Below are positions 7,438 to 15,946 of a DNA stretch of 40,524 bases, piece by piece; the first letter of the stretch is position 1, and each line of letters begins with the position of its first letter. Under the pieces are notes generated by a model that saw nothing but the letters and a program-made list of their open reading frames with translations, was not told where the DNA came from and did no database searches. The DNA is from Chloroflexota bacterium (lineage in GTDB: Bacteria; Chloroflexota; Anaerolineae; Anaerolineales; UBA11858): NCBI GenBank assembly GCA_030609055.1, contig JAUWCZ010000007.1, positions 1-40,524 of the forward strand, written 5' to 3'. Position numbers and translations under genes: made by a program.

Positions 7438-9879
7438 ATGATGCGATTTGACCGTTTTACGGAACGGGCACAGGAAGCAGCCCAACGTGCTGCTGAGATC
7501 ATCCAGCGTTATGGGCACAACATGATTGATACAGAACACATACTTCTAGCGTTAATTGAACAACCTGAAGGAGCGATTTCACATATCTTACAGAACCTCA
7601 ATATCCAGAGATTGCCGTTGAGTGACCGGCTGGATCATATTCTGAGAAATTCCCAAAGAGCGAGTATTTTCGGTGACCGCGGTGCAGGTCAGGTTTTTAT
7701 CACTCCCCAGGTTAAACGGATTGTGGACGTGGCCAATGAGGAGGCTAACCGCTTAAAGGATGAGTTTATTTCCACCGAACATCTTTTTTTAGCAATTCTG
7801 GATGAGAAGAATACTCCGGCAGCTCGATTATTGGACACCGAAGGGGTTACAAAGGACCGGGTCTATCAGGCGATTGAACAGATTCGAGGTGGACAGCGGG
7901 TGACGGATCCAAAGGCGGAAAGCCACTATAAAGCATTGGAAAAATTTTCTCTTGATATGACCAAACTAGCCCGGGAAGGCAAACTCGATCCAGTGATTGG
8001 ACGCGATGCTGAAATCCTCCGTGTGATCCAGATCCTGTCCCGTAGAACTAAGAACAACCCGGTGATGATTGGTGAAGCAGGTGTGGGAAAAACTGCCATT
8101 GTAGAGGGATTGGCGCAAAAGATTGCCACTAATGACGTACCTGAGATCCTTTCCGGTAAGCGGGTTGTAGCGCTTGACATGGGCGCGATGATTGCCGGAT
8201 CCCGCTTCCGGGGTGAATTTGAAGAGCGTTTAAAGGCTGCCATTGATGATGTAAAAAAAGCGGAAGGGGAAGTGATCCTTTTTATTGATGAGCTTCACAC
8301 AGTGGTTGGTGCAGGTGCTGCCCAGGGTGCGATGGATGCATCCAATATGCTAAAACCTGCCCTGGCTCGGGGTGAGCTCCAATGTGTGGGGGCAACAACT
8401 CTTGATGAGTACCATAAATACATCGAGAAGGACAGTGCCCTGGAACGCCGTTTTGCCCCGGTATATATTGAAGAACCCTCGGTTGAAGAAACTATTCAGA
8501 TGCTGGAAGGTTTACGGGGCCGGTACGAGGCTCATCACAAGGTCAGATTCTCCGATGAAGCCCTTCATACAGCAGCTACTCTGGCGGACCGGTATGTAAC
8601 TGGCAGGTTTATGCCGGACAAAGCTATTGACCTGATGGATGAAGCCGCTGCCAAGTTACGGGTTGCCCTGTACTCCTTGCCGCAGGAATTGAAAGAAAAA
8701 CAGGCTGAAATTGAGCAACTTAAGAATGAGGAAGAGGTTGCCGGACATGACAAGGATTACGAACGGGCAGCCACTATGCAGACTCAGCGTATACGTTTAG
8801 AAGAGGAATTCTTTAAAGAAAGGGATGCCTGGGAATCGGAACACGAGCTTGATGAGGTTGTGGAAGCTAGTGATGTTGCCGAGGTTGTCTCACAGTGGAC
8901 TGGGATTCCCATGACCCAGATGCTGGAAGCCGAAGCGGAAAAACTGTTGCAAATGGAAGAAAGAATCCATGAACGGATTATTGGCCAGGATGAAGCTATC
9001 ACGGTTATTTCGGATGCTATCCGCCGGGCTAGATCCGGGCTTAAAGATCCCACCCGACCGATAGGTTCCTTTATCTTTATTGGTCCATCCGGTGTCGGTA
9101 AAACAGAAGTGGCTAAAGCATTAGCTGAATTCATGTTCGATGATGAAGATGCACTGCTCCGCCTGGATATGAGTGAGTATCGGGAACAGCATACAGCATC
9201 CCGGCTCTTCGGTGCACCTCCTGGATATATCGGATATGAAGAAGGTGGGCAACTGACCGAAGCAGTTCGCAGACGACCGTATAGGGTGATCCTGTTTGAT
9301 GAAATTGAAAAAGCTCATCCAGAAGTCTGGAACACGTTGCTTCAGATCATGGATAATGGGCGATTGACTGATGGTCAGGGACGGCAGGTTGATTTCCGCA
9401 ACACTGTCCTGATCATGACCAGCAATCTGGGGACAGAATATATCAGCCGCTCTGGCAGCCTGGGATTCCTTGACAGTGCAACCAGTGATAAAGATGTTGA
9501 AGCCAGAGATAAGATCGATAAAGCCCTCAAGGATGCCTTCCGGCCTGAATTTTTAAACCGGATCGATGAGATTATTACTTTCTCGCCACTTACCAAGGAA
9601 CATATGGTGCAGATTGTAGATCTGCAGTTGAAGGAAGTGGAACAACGATTAGCGGAGAATGGATTGAAGGTCTCCTTAACTAAAAAAGCCCGCGTTTGGC
9701 TGGCAGAAAATGGGTATTCTCCTGATTTTGGTGCCAGACCTCTTACTCGGGCTCTCCAAAAATATATCGAGAGTCCGCTATCGAAGAAGCTTCTGGCTGG
9801 TGAGTATGAGCAGGGGGATGTTGTTGCGGTTGACGTGGATCCTGATGATGAGAAACAGTTGACCTTTAAGAAAAAATAA
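7438..9879 (+). CDS. clpC: ATP-dependent Clp protease ATP-binding subunit ClpC
   Basis: ClpC is a cytoplasmic hexameric AAA+ unfoldase that feeds damaged or tagged proteins to ClpP. The order is the ClpC one: two N-terminal Clp_N repeats ([17 protein letters not shown] to about residue 145); D1 with Walker A GEAGVGKT (from about 212) and Walker [11 protein letters not shown]; a middle region with a UVR-like helix pair (about 415-460); D2 with Walker A GPSGVGKT (from about 549), Walker [13 protein letters not shown] and sensor region; and a C-terminal D2-small domain with [14 protein letters not shown]. The 813-aa length is normal. The ATG at 7438 fits AAGGA at 7424-7428 best; TTG 7435 and ATG 7441 are alternatives. 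The ctsR-mcsA-mcsB genes that accompany clpC in Firmicutes are absent, so control must differ. Confidence 0.96.
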   Translation: MMRFDRFTERAQEAAQRAAEIIQRYGHNMIDTEHILLALIEQPEGAISHILQNLNIQRLPLSDRLDHILRNSQRASIFGDRGAGQVFITPQVKRIVDVANEEANRLKDEFISTEHLFLAILDEKNTPAARLLDTEGVTKDRVYQAIEQIRGGQRVTDPKAESHYKALEKFSLDMTKLAREGKLDPVIGRDAEILRVIQILSRRTKNNPVMIGEAGVGKTAIVEGLAQKIATNDVPEILSGKRVVALDMGAMIAGSRFRGEFEERLKAAIDDVKKAEGEVILFIDELHTVVGAGAAQGAMDASNMLKPALARGELQCVGATTLDEYHKYIEKDSALERRFAPVYIEEPSVEETIQMLEGLRGRYEAHHKVRFSDEALHTAATLADRYVTGRFMPDKAIDLMDEAAAKLRVALYSLPQELKEKQAEIEQLKNEEEVAGHDKDYERAATMQTQRIRLEEEFFKERDAWESEHELDEVVEASDVAEVVSQWTGIPMTQMLEAEAEKLLQMEERIHERIIGQDEAITVISDAIRRARSGLKDPTRPIGSFIFIGPSGVGKTEVAKALAEFMFDDEDALLRLDMSEYREQHTASRLFGAPPGYIGYEEGGQLTEAVRRRPYRVILFDEIEKAHPEVWNTLLQIMDNGRLTDGQGRQVDFRNTVLIMTSNLGTEYISRSGSLGFLDSATSDKDVEARDKIDKALKDAFRPEFLNRIDEIITFSPLTKEHMVQIVDLQLKEVEQRLAENGLKVSLTKKARVWLAENGYSPDFGARPLTRALQKYIESPLSKKLLAGEYEQGDVVAVDVDPDDEKQLTFKKK

Positions 9880-9908
9880 ACCTCTAATTGGATTTGAACC
9901 TTAAAAAC

Positions 9909-9943
9909 AACGATCCGTAATCCTCCAAGGATTACGGATCGTT
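9909..9943. terminator. 15-bp hairpin downstream of clpC
   Basis: A perfect 15-bp inverted repeat (AACGATCCGTAATCC, loop TCCAA, then its complement) lies 30 bases after the clpC stop. The plus-strand tail is GTTCATTT, so the T-tract is poor; the A-run on its left would give a better tail on the minus strand. It is a likely terminator or 3'-end stabiliser. Confidence 0.65.
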
Positions 9944-10030
9944 CATTTAACGGCAGGTTGCCATTCTGATTATTTTGCGCTACACTCATTATATTAGTCA
10001 GGTTTTATCGCCAAACATCAAGGGCACCCC

Positions 10031-10801
10031 ATGTTATTTAAAGATATGGTCTTCATCGGTATTGACCCTCCCTCGGGTGAGACTTCCCTTACCTACGCAG
10101 CGCTGGATCAGGAATTAAACCTGATCGCATTATCCCGGGGGGATATCAGTGCGGTATCTGCCTTCGCCGGAGGGCAGAAGGCAGCCTTTGTAGCTGTAAA
10201 TGCCCCCAGAAGATTGAATCAGGGATTAATGAAAAAAGATTCGATTCGAGATGCCCTGATACCTCAACCGAACCCCGGAAGGTGGGTCTCATTTCGTGTG
10301 GCTGAATACACTTTATTTCAGAAGAATATTCGCATCACCAATACACCAGATACCGTTGATTCTTGTCCAGGATGGATGAGAACCGGGTTTAAGCTGTACC
10401 GCAGACTTCAAGACCTTGGATTCCGTGATTTTCCGATAGATAATCATCAGCAGCAGGTGCTTGAAGTTTATCCTCATGCTGCCTACACGGTATTGTTGAA
10501 AAAAATTCCTTTTCTGAAAAAAACCTTTGAGGGTCGGCTCCAGCGTCAGCTGATTCTGCACTCCCTCTCAGTGGATATACCTGATCCAATGCGGATATTT
10601 GAGGAATTTACCCGCTATAAGATTCTTCAGGGACAGTCACCGTTGGAAGGATTATTATCTGTAGAAGAGTTGGAGGCGTTGATTGCTGCCTATACCGCCT
10701 GGAAGGCTGCTATCGAACCGGATGAAATCACTCGGGTGGGGGAACCAAAAGAAGGTGAAATTATTTTACCGAGTGCTGAACTAAAACCCAAATATTTTTA
10801 A
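10031..10801 (+). CDS. DUF429 family protein (predicted RNase H-fold nuclease)
   Basis: The 256-aa protein starts with VFIGIDPPSG and continues with a strand-rich segment, then AFVAVNAPRRLNQG. Acidic residue D(12) followed later by a 'VNAP' strand is the arrangement of DUF429 proteins, which are predicted to have an RNase H-like fold. A middle motif TPDTVDSCPGWMRTGFKLYRRL and LEVYPHAAYTVLL, followed by a C-terminal EELEALIAAYTAWKA helix with a conserved-looking Asp/Glu pattern, also fit that family. In canonical members the 'D-x-P' segment usually reads DAPL; here it is NAP, which may weaken catalysis. Its function is unknown. It lies upstream of a lipid kinase gene but 80 bases away, so operon membership is uncertain. 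Confidence 0.65.
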   Translation: MLFKDMVFIGIDPPSGETSLTYAALDQELNLIALSRGDISAVSAFAGGQKAAFVAVNAPRRLNQGLMKKDSIRDALIPQPNPGRWVSFRVAEYTLFQKNIRITNTPDTVDSCPGWMRTGFKLYRRLQDLGFRDFPIDNHQQQVLEVYPHAAYTVLLKKIPFLKKTFEGRLQRQLILHSLSVDIPDPMRIFEEFTRYKILQGQSPLEGLLSVEELEALIAAYTAWKAAIEPDEITRVGEPKEGEIILPSAELKPKYF

Positions 10802-10881
10802 AAACGAAACTGCAAGGCAACTTGATTGTTTCATTTACTGAGTCTGTGTGTCAGATAGACATCAGATAATAGCGAGGTGTG

Positions 10882-11802
10882 ATGAATAAATCTAAAGTGA
10901 TTTTCATTATCAATCCCAATGCAAATATGGGCCAGGCTTGGAGACAAGCGGCGGATCTAAGACCAATTATGCAGGAATTTGGCGGTGCAGATTGGGCTGG
11001 TTCTGTGTATCCAACTCACGCTATTGAGCTCACACAGAAGGCAGTTGAGGATGGATATGAGTTGATTATTGCCGGAGGAGGGGATGGTACGGTCCATGAG
11101 GTAGTTAATGGCATCATGTCGTTCCCGGAAGAGAAAAGACCTGCTTTGGGGGTTGTACCGCTTGGATCCGGAAATGACTTTTCATATTCGATTGGCATGG
11201 AGTCAGAACCCTGGAAAGCCTTACGGCAAATCTTCAATGGGCAAGAACGCAGGATAGATATCGGTGAGATTGAGGATGATACTGGTCGTAGGGAATATTT
11301 CGATAATACGATTGGAATCGGTTTTGATGCCATTGTCACGATTCATTCCCATCAAATGCCGATTGTACGTGGATTCCTGATGTATCTTTTGGCGGTGTTG
11401 AAAACCATCTTCATCAATCACAATCCAATTGGAATGGATATCACCATTGACGGTCAAACAAACTGGCAGGATCAGTTGCTGATGCTTACGCTCTGCAATG
11501 GCGGACGGGAGGGCGGTGGCTTTTTGATTTATCCTCCCGCGGAATTGGGGGATGGGCTGCTGCACTATGTTGCAGTTCAGAATGTATCACGTTTGATAAT
11601 GCTCCGCCTGCTGCCCGCATTTATGCAGGGATCTCATCTATCTCACCCGAAAATCAAAACAGGGGATTTTAAAACCATTTCCATAGATGCTGATAGATCT
11701 CTTTTCATCCATTTAGATGGTGAAGTCTTTTCAGGTTTTGCCTCCAATTTGAAAAAAATAACGGTAAAACTTCACCCTAGTGCGCTCCGCGTTTATTCCT
11801 GA
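10882..11802 (+). CDS. YegS/DagK-family lipid kinase
   Basis: Members phosphorylate diacylglycerol or related lipids in the cytoplasm and at the membrane face. The sequence shows the N-terminal IFIINPNANMGQ strand, the nucleotide-binding IIAGGGDGTVHEVVNGIM motif (about residues 60-77), and LGVVPLGSGNDFSYSIG (about 90-106), all diagnostic for the diacylglycerol kinase catalytic domain. The C-terminal beta-sandwich ends with FIHLDGEVF. The 306-aa length is typical. I chose ATG 10882, preceded by GAGGTG, over the GTG one codon earlier. The next gene starts 11 bases after the stop, so the two are likely co-transcribed. Undecaprenol or diacylglycerol recycling would fit the envelope-lipid theme of this window, but the substrate is not shown by the sequence. 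Confidence 0.88.
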   Translation: MNKSKVIFIINPNANMGQAWRQAADLRPIMQEFGGADWAGSVYPTHAIELTQKAVEDGYELIIAGGGDGTVHEVVNGIMSFPEEKRPALGVVPLGSGNDFSYSIGMESEPWKALRQIFNGQERRIDIGEIEDDTGRREYFDNTIGIGFDAIVTIHSHQMPIVRGFLMYLLAVLKTIFINHNPIGMDITIDGQTNWQDQLLMLTLCNGGREGGGFLIYPPAELGDGLLHYVAVQNVSRLIMLRLLPAFMQGSHLSHPKIKTGDFKTISIDADRSLFIHLDGEVFSGFASNLKKITVKLHPSALRVYS

Positions 11803-11813
11803 GTGAAACAGTC

Positions 11814-13457
11814 ATGCCGAATCTGAGACACAGCCTTTCCCGGATGGATTTTAACCATCTTAAAATTGTGGCGGAAAAATGGAGGTTGCCTTTTTCTGCA
11901 CCGGATGCTCGGGAAGGATTAAATCAGCTGGTTGACCAGATGCTGAACCCCGATCTCCATCAGAGGATTCGCGAAGTACTTTCCTCTCAAGAGTTAGAGG
12001 CGTTAAAATGGCTTGATGCGCAGGGTGGAAGGGAACAATGGTCTCACTATATCCGACGTTTTGGAGATCTAAGGGATATGGGAGCCGGAAGACTGGATCG
12101 CGAGCGGCCGGATCAGGATCCAATTTCGCCAGTCGAAGGTTTATGGTATCGGGCGCTTGTTGCCCGGGGATTTTTTGAAACAGACACAGGTCCTTTGGAG
12201 TTTGCATATATCCCAGACGATATACGGGATATCGTGATGCGCGTTTTACAGTCAGAGATCAATTCTCCTCAGCATCGGGAATTCCAATGCAGAAAAGCTA
12301 CCACGCGAGAAAAGAAGCATCTTCAACGTGCTTCCGGAATTTGCTTGGATCATATCTGCACTCTTCTAGCCGCTTTGCGGATGAACCTGGATCCCGATGT
12401 CCAATTGTCTGATGTACCGCTAGATGAGACTGATTTCTATCTGACTCTTTTTCCAACCATGGATTTATTGGGAGAAAATGGAACTCCCGCCCCGGAGAAA
12501 ATACGGGAATACTTTGATCACCCCATTGCAGAGGCGTTGTTAGAGCTCTGGCAGTCCTGGCGAACGAGTGAATCAAATCCTGACCTTGCTCTCATTCAGG
12601 ATCTCCAGATTGAGGGAAACCCGGAATTGTATCCAAGGAGAGTTCGGGAGTTTGTGATTGACCTTCTAAGTTGCCTGGATCCTGATACCTGGTGGAGCAT
12701 TGAATCGTTTATATCCCAGATTAAGGATCAATACCCGGATTTCCAGCGTCCCGGAGGTGATTACGATTCCTGGTTCATAAAGCGTCAGACCACTGGAGAG
12801 TATTTAAGAGGGTATCATCACTGGGATGAAGTAGAAGGCGCCTTAATAAGGTATTTACTTTCTGGACCACTGCATTGGTTGGGATTGCTTGATCTGGGGC
12901 TACCAAAAAAGGATGCCGAACCGGCGGCTTTCCGGTATTCTTCCTTTGCCGCTGATTTATTAGAAAATCAACCTCCTCCTTTACCATCCAGGGCAATTGA
13001 GCAGGTTCAGATTCGTGCCAAAGGGGAAATCCGGATGACCCTGGATGTGCCGCATAAAGTCCGCTACCAGGTTGCCAGATTTTGCGAATGGCAGCCCGTG
13101 AAGGGGGAAGCCTATCTATACACAATTTCTCCGGCATCATTACGCGGGGCGGAAAAACAAGGATTGCGAGTGGCTCATTTATTATCTCTGCTGAAACTTC
13201 ATACTGACTCCATACCACCGAATATTCTCGCAGCCCTGGAACGGTGGGAGAAACAAGGTGTTCAGGCGTCAATCGGGAATAAACCAATTTTGAGATTGGG
13301 GTCCCCCGCAGTATTGAAGTCTCTCAACAAAACGAGGGCAAGCCGGTTTATTCTGGAACAGCTTGGACCCACGGCAGTGATTATCCGCGAAGGTAGCGAA
13401 GATAAGATTAAAGAAGTACTGGTTGAATTAGGATTCTTTTTGGAACTTGAGGATTAG
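11814..13457 (+). CDS. Helicase-associated-domain protein (Helicase_C_3/XPB-like type), no motor
   Basis: This 547-aa protein has no Walker motifs and no signal peptide. Its N-terminus (LSRMDFNHLKIVAEKWRLP, then QELEALKWLDAQGG) is a winged-helix-like domain. The C-terminal part, IEQVQIRAKGEIRMTLDVP onward and especially SIGNKPILRLGSPAVLKSL through LEQLGPTAVIIREGS to the end, matches the layout of the 'helicase conserved C-terminal' (Helicase_C_3) proteins of Actinobacteria and Chloroflexota. There it is seen beside XPB/Ssl2-like helicases. The role is unknown; a DNA-binding accessory function is the usual guess. It follows the lipid kinase gene by 11 bases and overlaps the end of the convergent methyltransferase gene by 4 bases. 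Confidence 0.6.
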   Translation: MPNLRHSLSRMDFNHLKIVAEKWRLPFSAPDAREGLNQLVDQMLNPDLHQRIREVLSSQELEALKWLDAQGGREQWSHYIRRFGDLRDMGAGRLDRERPDQDPISPVEGLWYRALVARGFFETDTGPLEFAYIPDDIRDIVMRVLQSEINSPQHREFQCRKATTREKKHLQRASGICLDHICTLLAALRMNLDPDVQLSDVPLDETDFYLTLFPTMDLLGENGTPAPEKIREYFDHPIAEALLELWQSWRTSESNPDLALIQDLQIEGNPELYPRRVREFVIDLLSCLDPDTWWSIESFISQIKDQYPDFQRPGGDYDSWFIKRQTTGEYLRGYHHWDEVEGALIRYLLSGPLHWLGLLDLGLPKKDAEPAAFRYSSFAADLLENQPPPLPSRAIEQVQIRAKGEIRMTLDVPHKVRYQVARFCEWQPVKGEAYLYTISPASLRGAEKQGLRVAHLLSLLKLHTDSIPPNILAALERWEKQGVQASIGNKPILRLGSPAVLKSLNKTRASRFILEQLGPTAVIIREGSEDKIKEVLVELGFFLELED

Positions 13458-14176
13458 ACAGGTTCCCAAACCTGATAGAGACTTAAATCTCCTTCTTTCC
13501 CATCTGAATAAAAAGAATCCTTGATACGAAATCCTGTTTGATCAGCCAATTGGGATAGTTCCTCAGGTGAAAAATGATGAACATAGCGGATACCTTTCCC
13601 ACCTCGCTTCCAATCAAGCAGGTAATCACCCTCTTCAAGGGCATTTTCGGAAATACCAGCTTCACTCCAGGGGATAATTTTGCGCTTTAGTCGCTCACTT
13701 TTCAAAAACTGCCAATTTGAGTGATAAAATATCCCCCGGTCGGAGATCAGATGGCGGATATTTCTACAAACCTTTAATCGCCCTTGACTACCAGGAATAT
13801 GATGAAGTACGGCAAGTGATAGGACAATATCAAAGGGAGTTTCCGGTAAAATACGCTGCCAGGAAGGTTCTAATAAATCTAGCTGGATAAACTCTGCCGG
13901 GAAATCCCCAGGAATATCAAGGGTTGCTTTTTGAAGAAGATTGGAGCTGAAATCTGTCCCAAGATATGTGCCGGGAAATCCCTTTCTAGCCAATTCACGA
14001 GCTAGTCCTCCGTTGCCGCAACCTAAATCCAGGATGCTGCTCTCAGGTTGGAAGAGGTCGAGTAGGCGCAGAACCCCAGGTTGAAGACGCTGCCTGGTTT
14101 CAGAAAAATCTTCCGCGAAGTTTTGGTAAAATTGATAATTGAGGTCCTGAATCTTATCAGCCGTCTCAGAGTCCAT
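13454..14176 (-). CDS. Trm9/ALKBH8-like class I SAM methyltransferase (probable tRNA wobble-uridine methyltransferase)
   Basis: The 240-aa protein carries SAM motif I ILDLGCGNGGLA (about residues 48-59), an acidic residue at the end of strand 2 (GTDFS), and a motif IV/V region VLSLAVLHHIPGSQGRL. The N-terminal helix YQNFAEDFSETRQRLQPGV matches the 'Y..IA..FS.TR....P.V' start of Trm9 and the ALKBH8 methyltransferase domain. The 'AVLHH' motif and the late RYVHHFSPEEL (Trm9: RY.H.F..GEL) strengthen this. Trm9 methylates cm5U34 in tRNA to mcm5U34. The next gene, divergent and 81 bases away, is Elp3, whose activity generates cm5U34, so the context supports the call. A generic ubiquinone- or small-molecule-type methyltransferase remains possible. 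A perfect -10 box just upstream suggests a leaderless mRNA. Confidence 0.75.
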   Translation of the reverse strand: MDSETADKIQDLNYQFYQNFAEDFSETRQRLQPGVLRLLDLFQPESSILDLGCGNGGLARELARKGFPGTYLGTDFSSNLLQKATLDIPGDFPAEFIQLDLLEPSWQRILPETPFDIVLSLAVLHHIPGSQGRLKVCRNIRHLISDRGIFYHSNWQFLKSERLKRKIIPWSEAGISENALEEGDYLLDWKRGGKGIRYVHHFSPEELSQLADQTGFRIKDSFYSDGKEGDLSLYQVWEPV

Positions 14177-14183
14177 GGATAAT

Positions 14184-14189
14184 ATTATA
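14184..14189 (-). promoter_or_regulatory. -10 box of a probably leaderless methyltransferase promoter
   Basis: On the minus strand a perfect TATAAT ends 7 bases before the ATG at 14176, with no Shine-Dalgarno sequence between them. Transcription would start at or next to the ATG. The -35 region is weak (no good TTGACA match at 16-18 bases). Confidence 0.5.
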
Positions 14190-14257
14190 CGCTATGGGCC
14201 TGAGCACAGTACGGTGGCCAATCGATCGGTTAACCATTTTCCTGGTGGATAGATGGT

Positions 14258-15874
14258 ATGAAAAATAAAAAGAGTGACGGAAATTCTACAGGAATACCCC
14301 TTTACAGTGAGGTCGAATTGTATCTGGCGGAACTTACGTTAAGGGAGATTGAGGCTGGGAAAGATGTGTTCCAGGCAATTCGTGGTCATCCGCTGCCAGA
14401 TGGAGATGGATTTTTAAGTAAACATACCCTGATCACTGCCTACCGCAACCAGGTGAGAGATGGAATCCGCCAAGAAGATCGTAATTTGCTGAAAAAGATC
14501 CGCCTAAAACCAATGCGGACATTATCCGGTGTGACAACGGTGACAGTTCTTACCAAACCATATCCTTGTCCGGGGCAATGTATCTTTTGCCCGGATTATG
14601 AAGAGATGCCGGTTAGTTATTTGCCTGATGAACCGGGGGCAATGCGGGCTCTCTTCCATCAGTATGATCCATTCACGCAGGTGACATCCCGGATTGAAGC
14701 GCTGCATGAAATAGGTCATCCCACTGATAAAATTGAACTCCTTGTGCTGGGAGGTTCTTGGACCGCGTATCAGGATGAGTATCAGTCCTGGTTCATCAAA
14801 CGCTGCTTTGATGCCATGAATGGTACGGAAGCAGAGACATTGGCACAGGCTCAGAGTTTAAACGAGCAAGCACAACATAAAAATGTTGGCTTGGTACTGG
14901 AAACCCGTCCGGATTTAATTTCCCGAGATGAATTAGCTCGAATGAGAATATTAGGTGTGACAAAAGTCCAGCTTGGTATCCAGAGTCTTGATAATAAAAT
15001 CTTGGAACTCAATCACCGAGGACATACCGTTGAAGAAGCCCGGCACGGTGTTGCTTTACTGCGAGCAGCTGGTTATAAAATAGTTTTACATTGGATGCCC
15101 AATCTACTGGGAGCGACACTGGACTCTGACCGGGAGGATTTCAACCGTTTGTGGGATGATATCGCGCCGGATGAAATCAAGATTTATCCTACACAGCTCC
15201 TCAAGGATACCCAGCTGTATGATAAATGGAAGCGGGGGGAGTATAAACCTTATTCGACGGAAGAATTAATTCAACTCATCACCGATATAAAACCCACCAT
15301 TCCCCGCTACTGCCGTGTAAACCGGGTGGTGCGCGATATTCCTTCCCAGAATGTTGTGGCAGGGAACAAACGGACAAGTTTACGCCAGGATATCCAGGTT
15401 GAGTTAAAAAGCAGAGGGGAAATTTGTTTATGCATTCGCTGCCGGGAAGTACGTGATCAGGAAATTGAGATCAAATCCCTGGTGTTGAATGATCTTATTT
15501 ACACCAGCACTGGTTGTGAAGAACATTTCCTTTCCTTTAACACACCTGATGATCACCTGGCTGGCTTTTTACGTCTTTCCCTGCCGGGTTCAAATGCAAT
15601 TGATACTGGAATAAAGGATCTGGATCATGCGGCGATTATCCGGGAGGTTCATATTTATGGCCAATCTCTCCCTGTTGGGCAGGAAAGAGATGGTGCTGCC
15701 CAACATGCAGGTTTAGGAACAGCACTGCTGGCAGAAGGGGAAAGAATTGCTGCAGAAAAGGGTTTCCATCGAATCGCTGTCATTTCCGCAGTAGGCACCC
15801 GCCAATATTATCTTGACCGAGGGTATAAACGAGGGGACCTTTACATGGTGAAAGAAAACCTGAACAGATCCTGA
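14258..15874 (+). CDS. elp3: Elp3-like tRNA uridine-34 acetyltransferase (radical SAM + GNAT)
   Basis: Elp3 uses acetyl-CoA and a SAM-dependent radical to make cm5U at tRNA wobble position 34. Order: a helical N-terminus, then a radical SAM core with C104, C108 and C111 in PCPGQCIFCPDY. Next comes the Elp3-typical segment LPDEPGAMRALFHQYDPF and VLGGSWTAYQDEYQSWFIKRCFDAMNG, then the barrel with TRPDLISRDELARM and KVQLGIQSLD. The C-terminal GNAT domain (about 400-538) contains QHAGLGTALLAEGERIAAEKG and ISAVGTRQYYLDRGYKR, the acetyl-CoA site and the YY near the active centre. The 538-aa length matches bacterial and archaeal Elp3. The divergent neighbour is a Trm9-like methyltransferase. No other Elongator subunits are present, as expected for prokaryotic Elp3. 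Confidence 0.93.
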   Translation: MKNKKSDGNSTGIPLYSEVELYLAELTLREIEAGKDVFQAIRGHPLPDGDGFLSKHTLITAYRNQVRDGIRQEDRNLLKKIRLKPMRTLSGVTTVTVLTKPYPCPGQCIFCPDYEEMPVSYLPDEPGAMRALFHQYDPFTQVTSRIEALHEIGHPTDKIELLVLGGSWTAYQDEYQSWFIKRCFDAMNGTEAETLAQAQSLNEQAQHKNVGLVLETRPDLISRDELARMRILGVTKVQLGIQSLDNKILELNHRGHTVEEARHGVALLRAAGYKIVLHWMPNLLGATLDSDREDFNRLWDDIAPDEIKIYPTQLLKDTQLYDKWKRGEYKPYSTEELIQLITDIKPTIPRYCRVNRVVRDIPSQNVVAGNKRTSLRQDIQVELKSRGEICLCIRCREVRDQEIEIKSLVLNDLIYTSTGCEEHFLSFNTPDDHLAGFLRLSLPGSNAIDTGIKDLDHAAIIREVHIYGQSLPVGQERDGAAQHAGLGTALLAEGERIAAEKGFHRIAVISAVGTRQYYLDRGYKRGDLYMVKENLNRS

Positions 15875-15946
15875 CCTCATTCCGTCCAACGACAGTTTCT
15901 CAGTGTTCGAAAATTAGGGTTTTAATCTTCATTTCGGGGTATTTTA

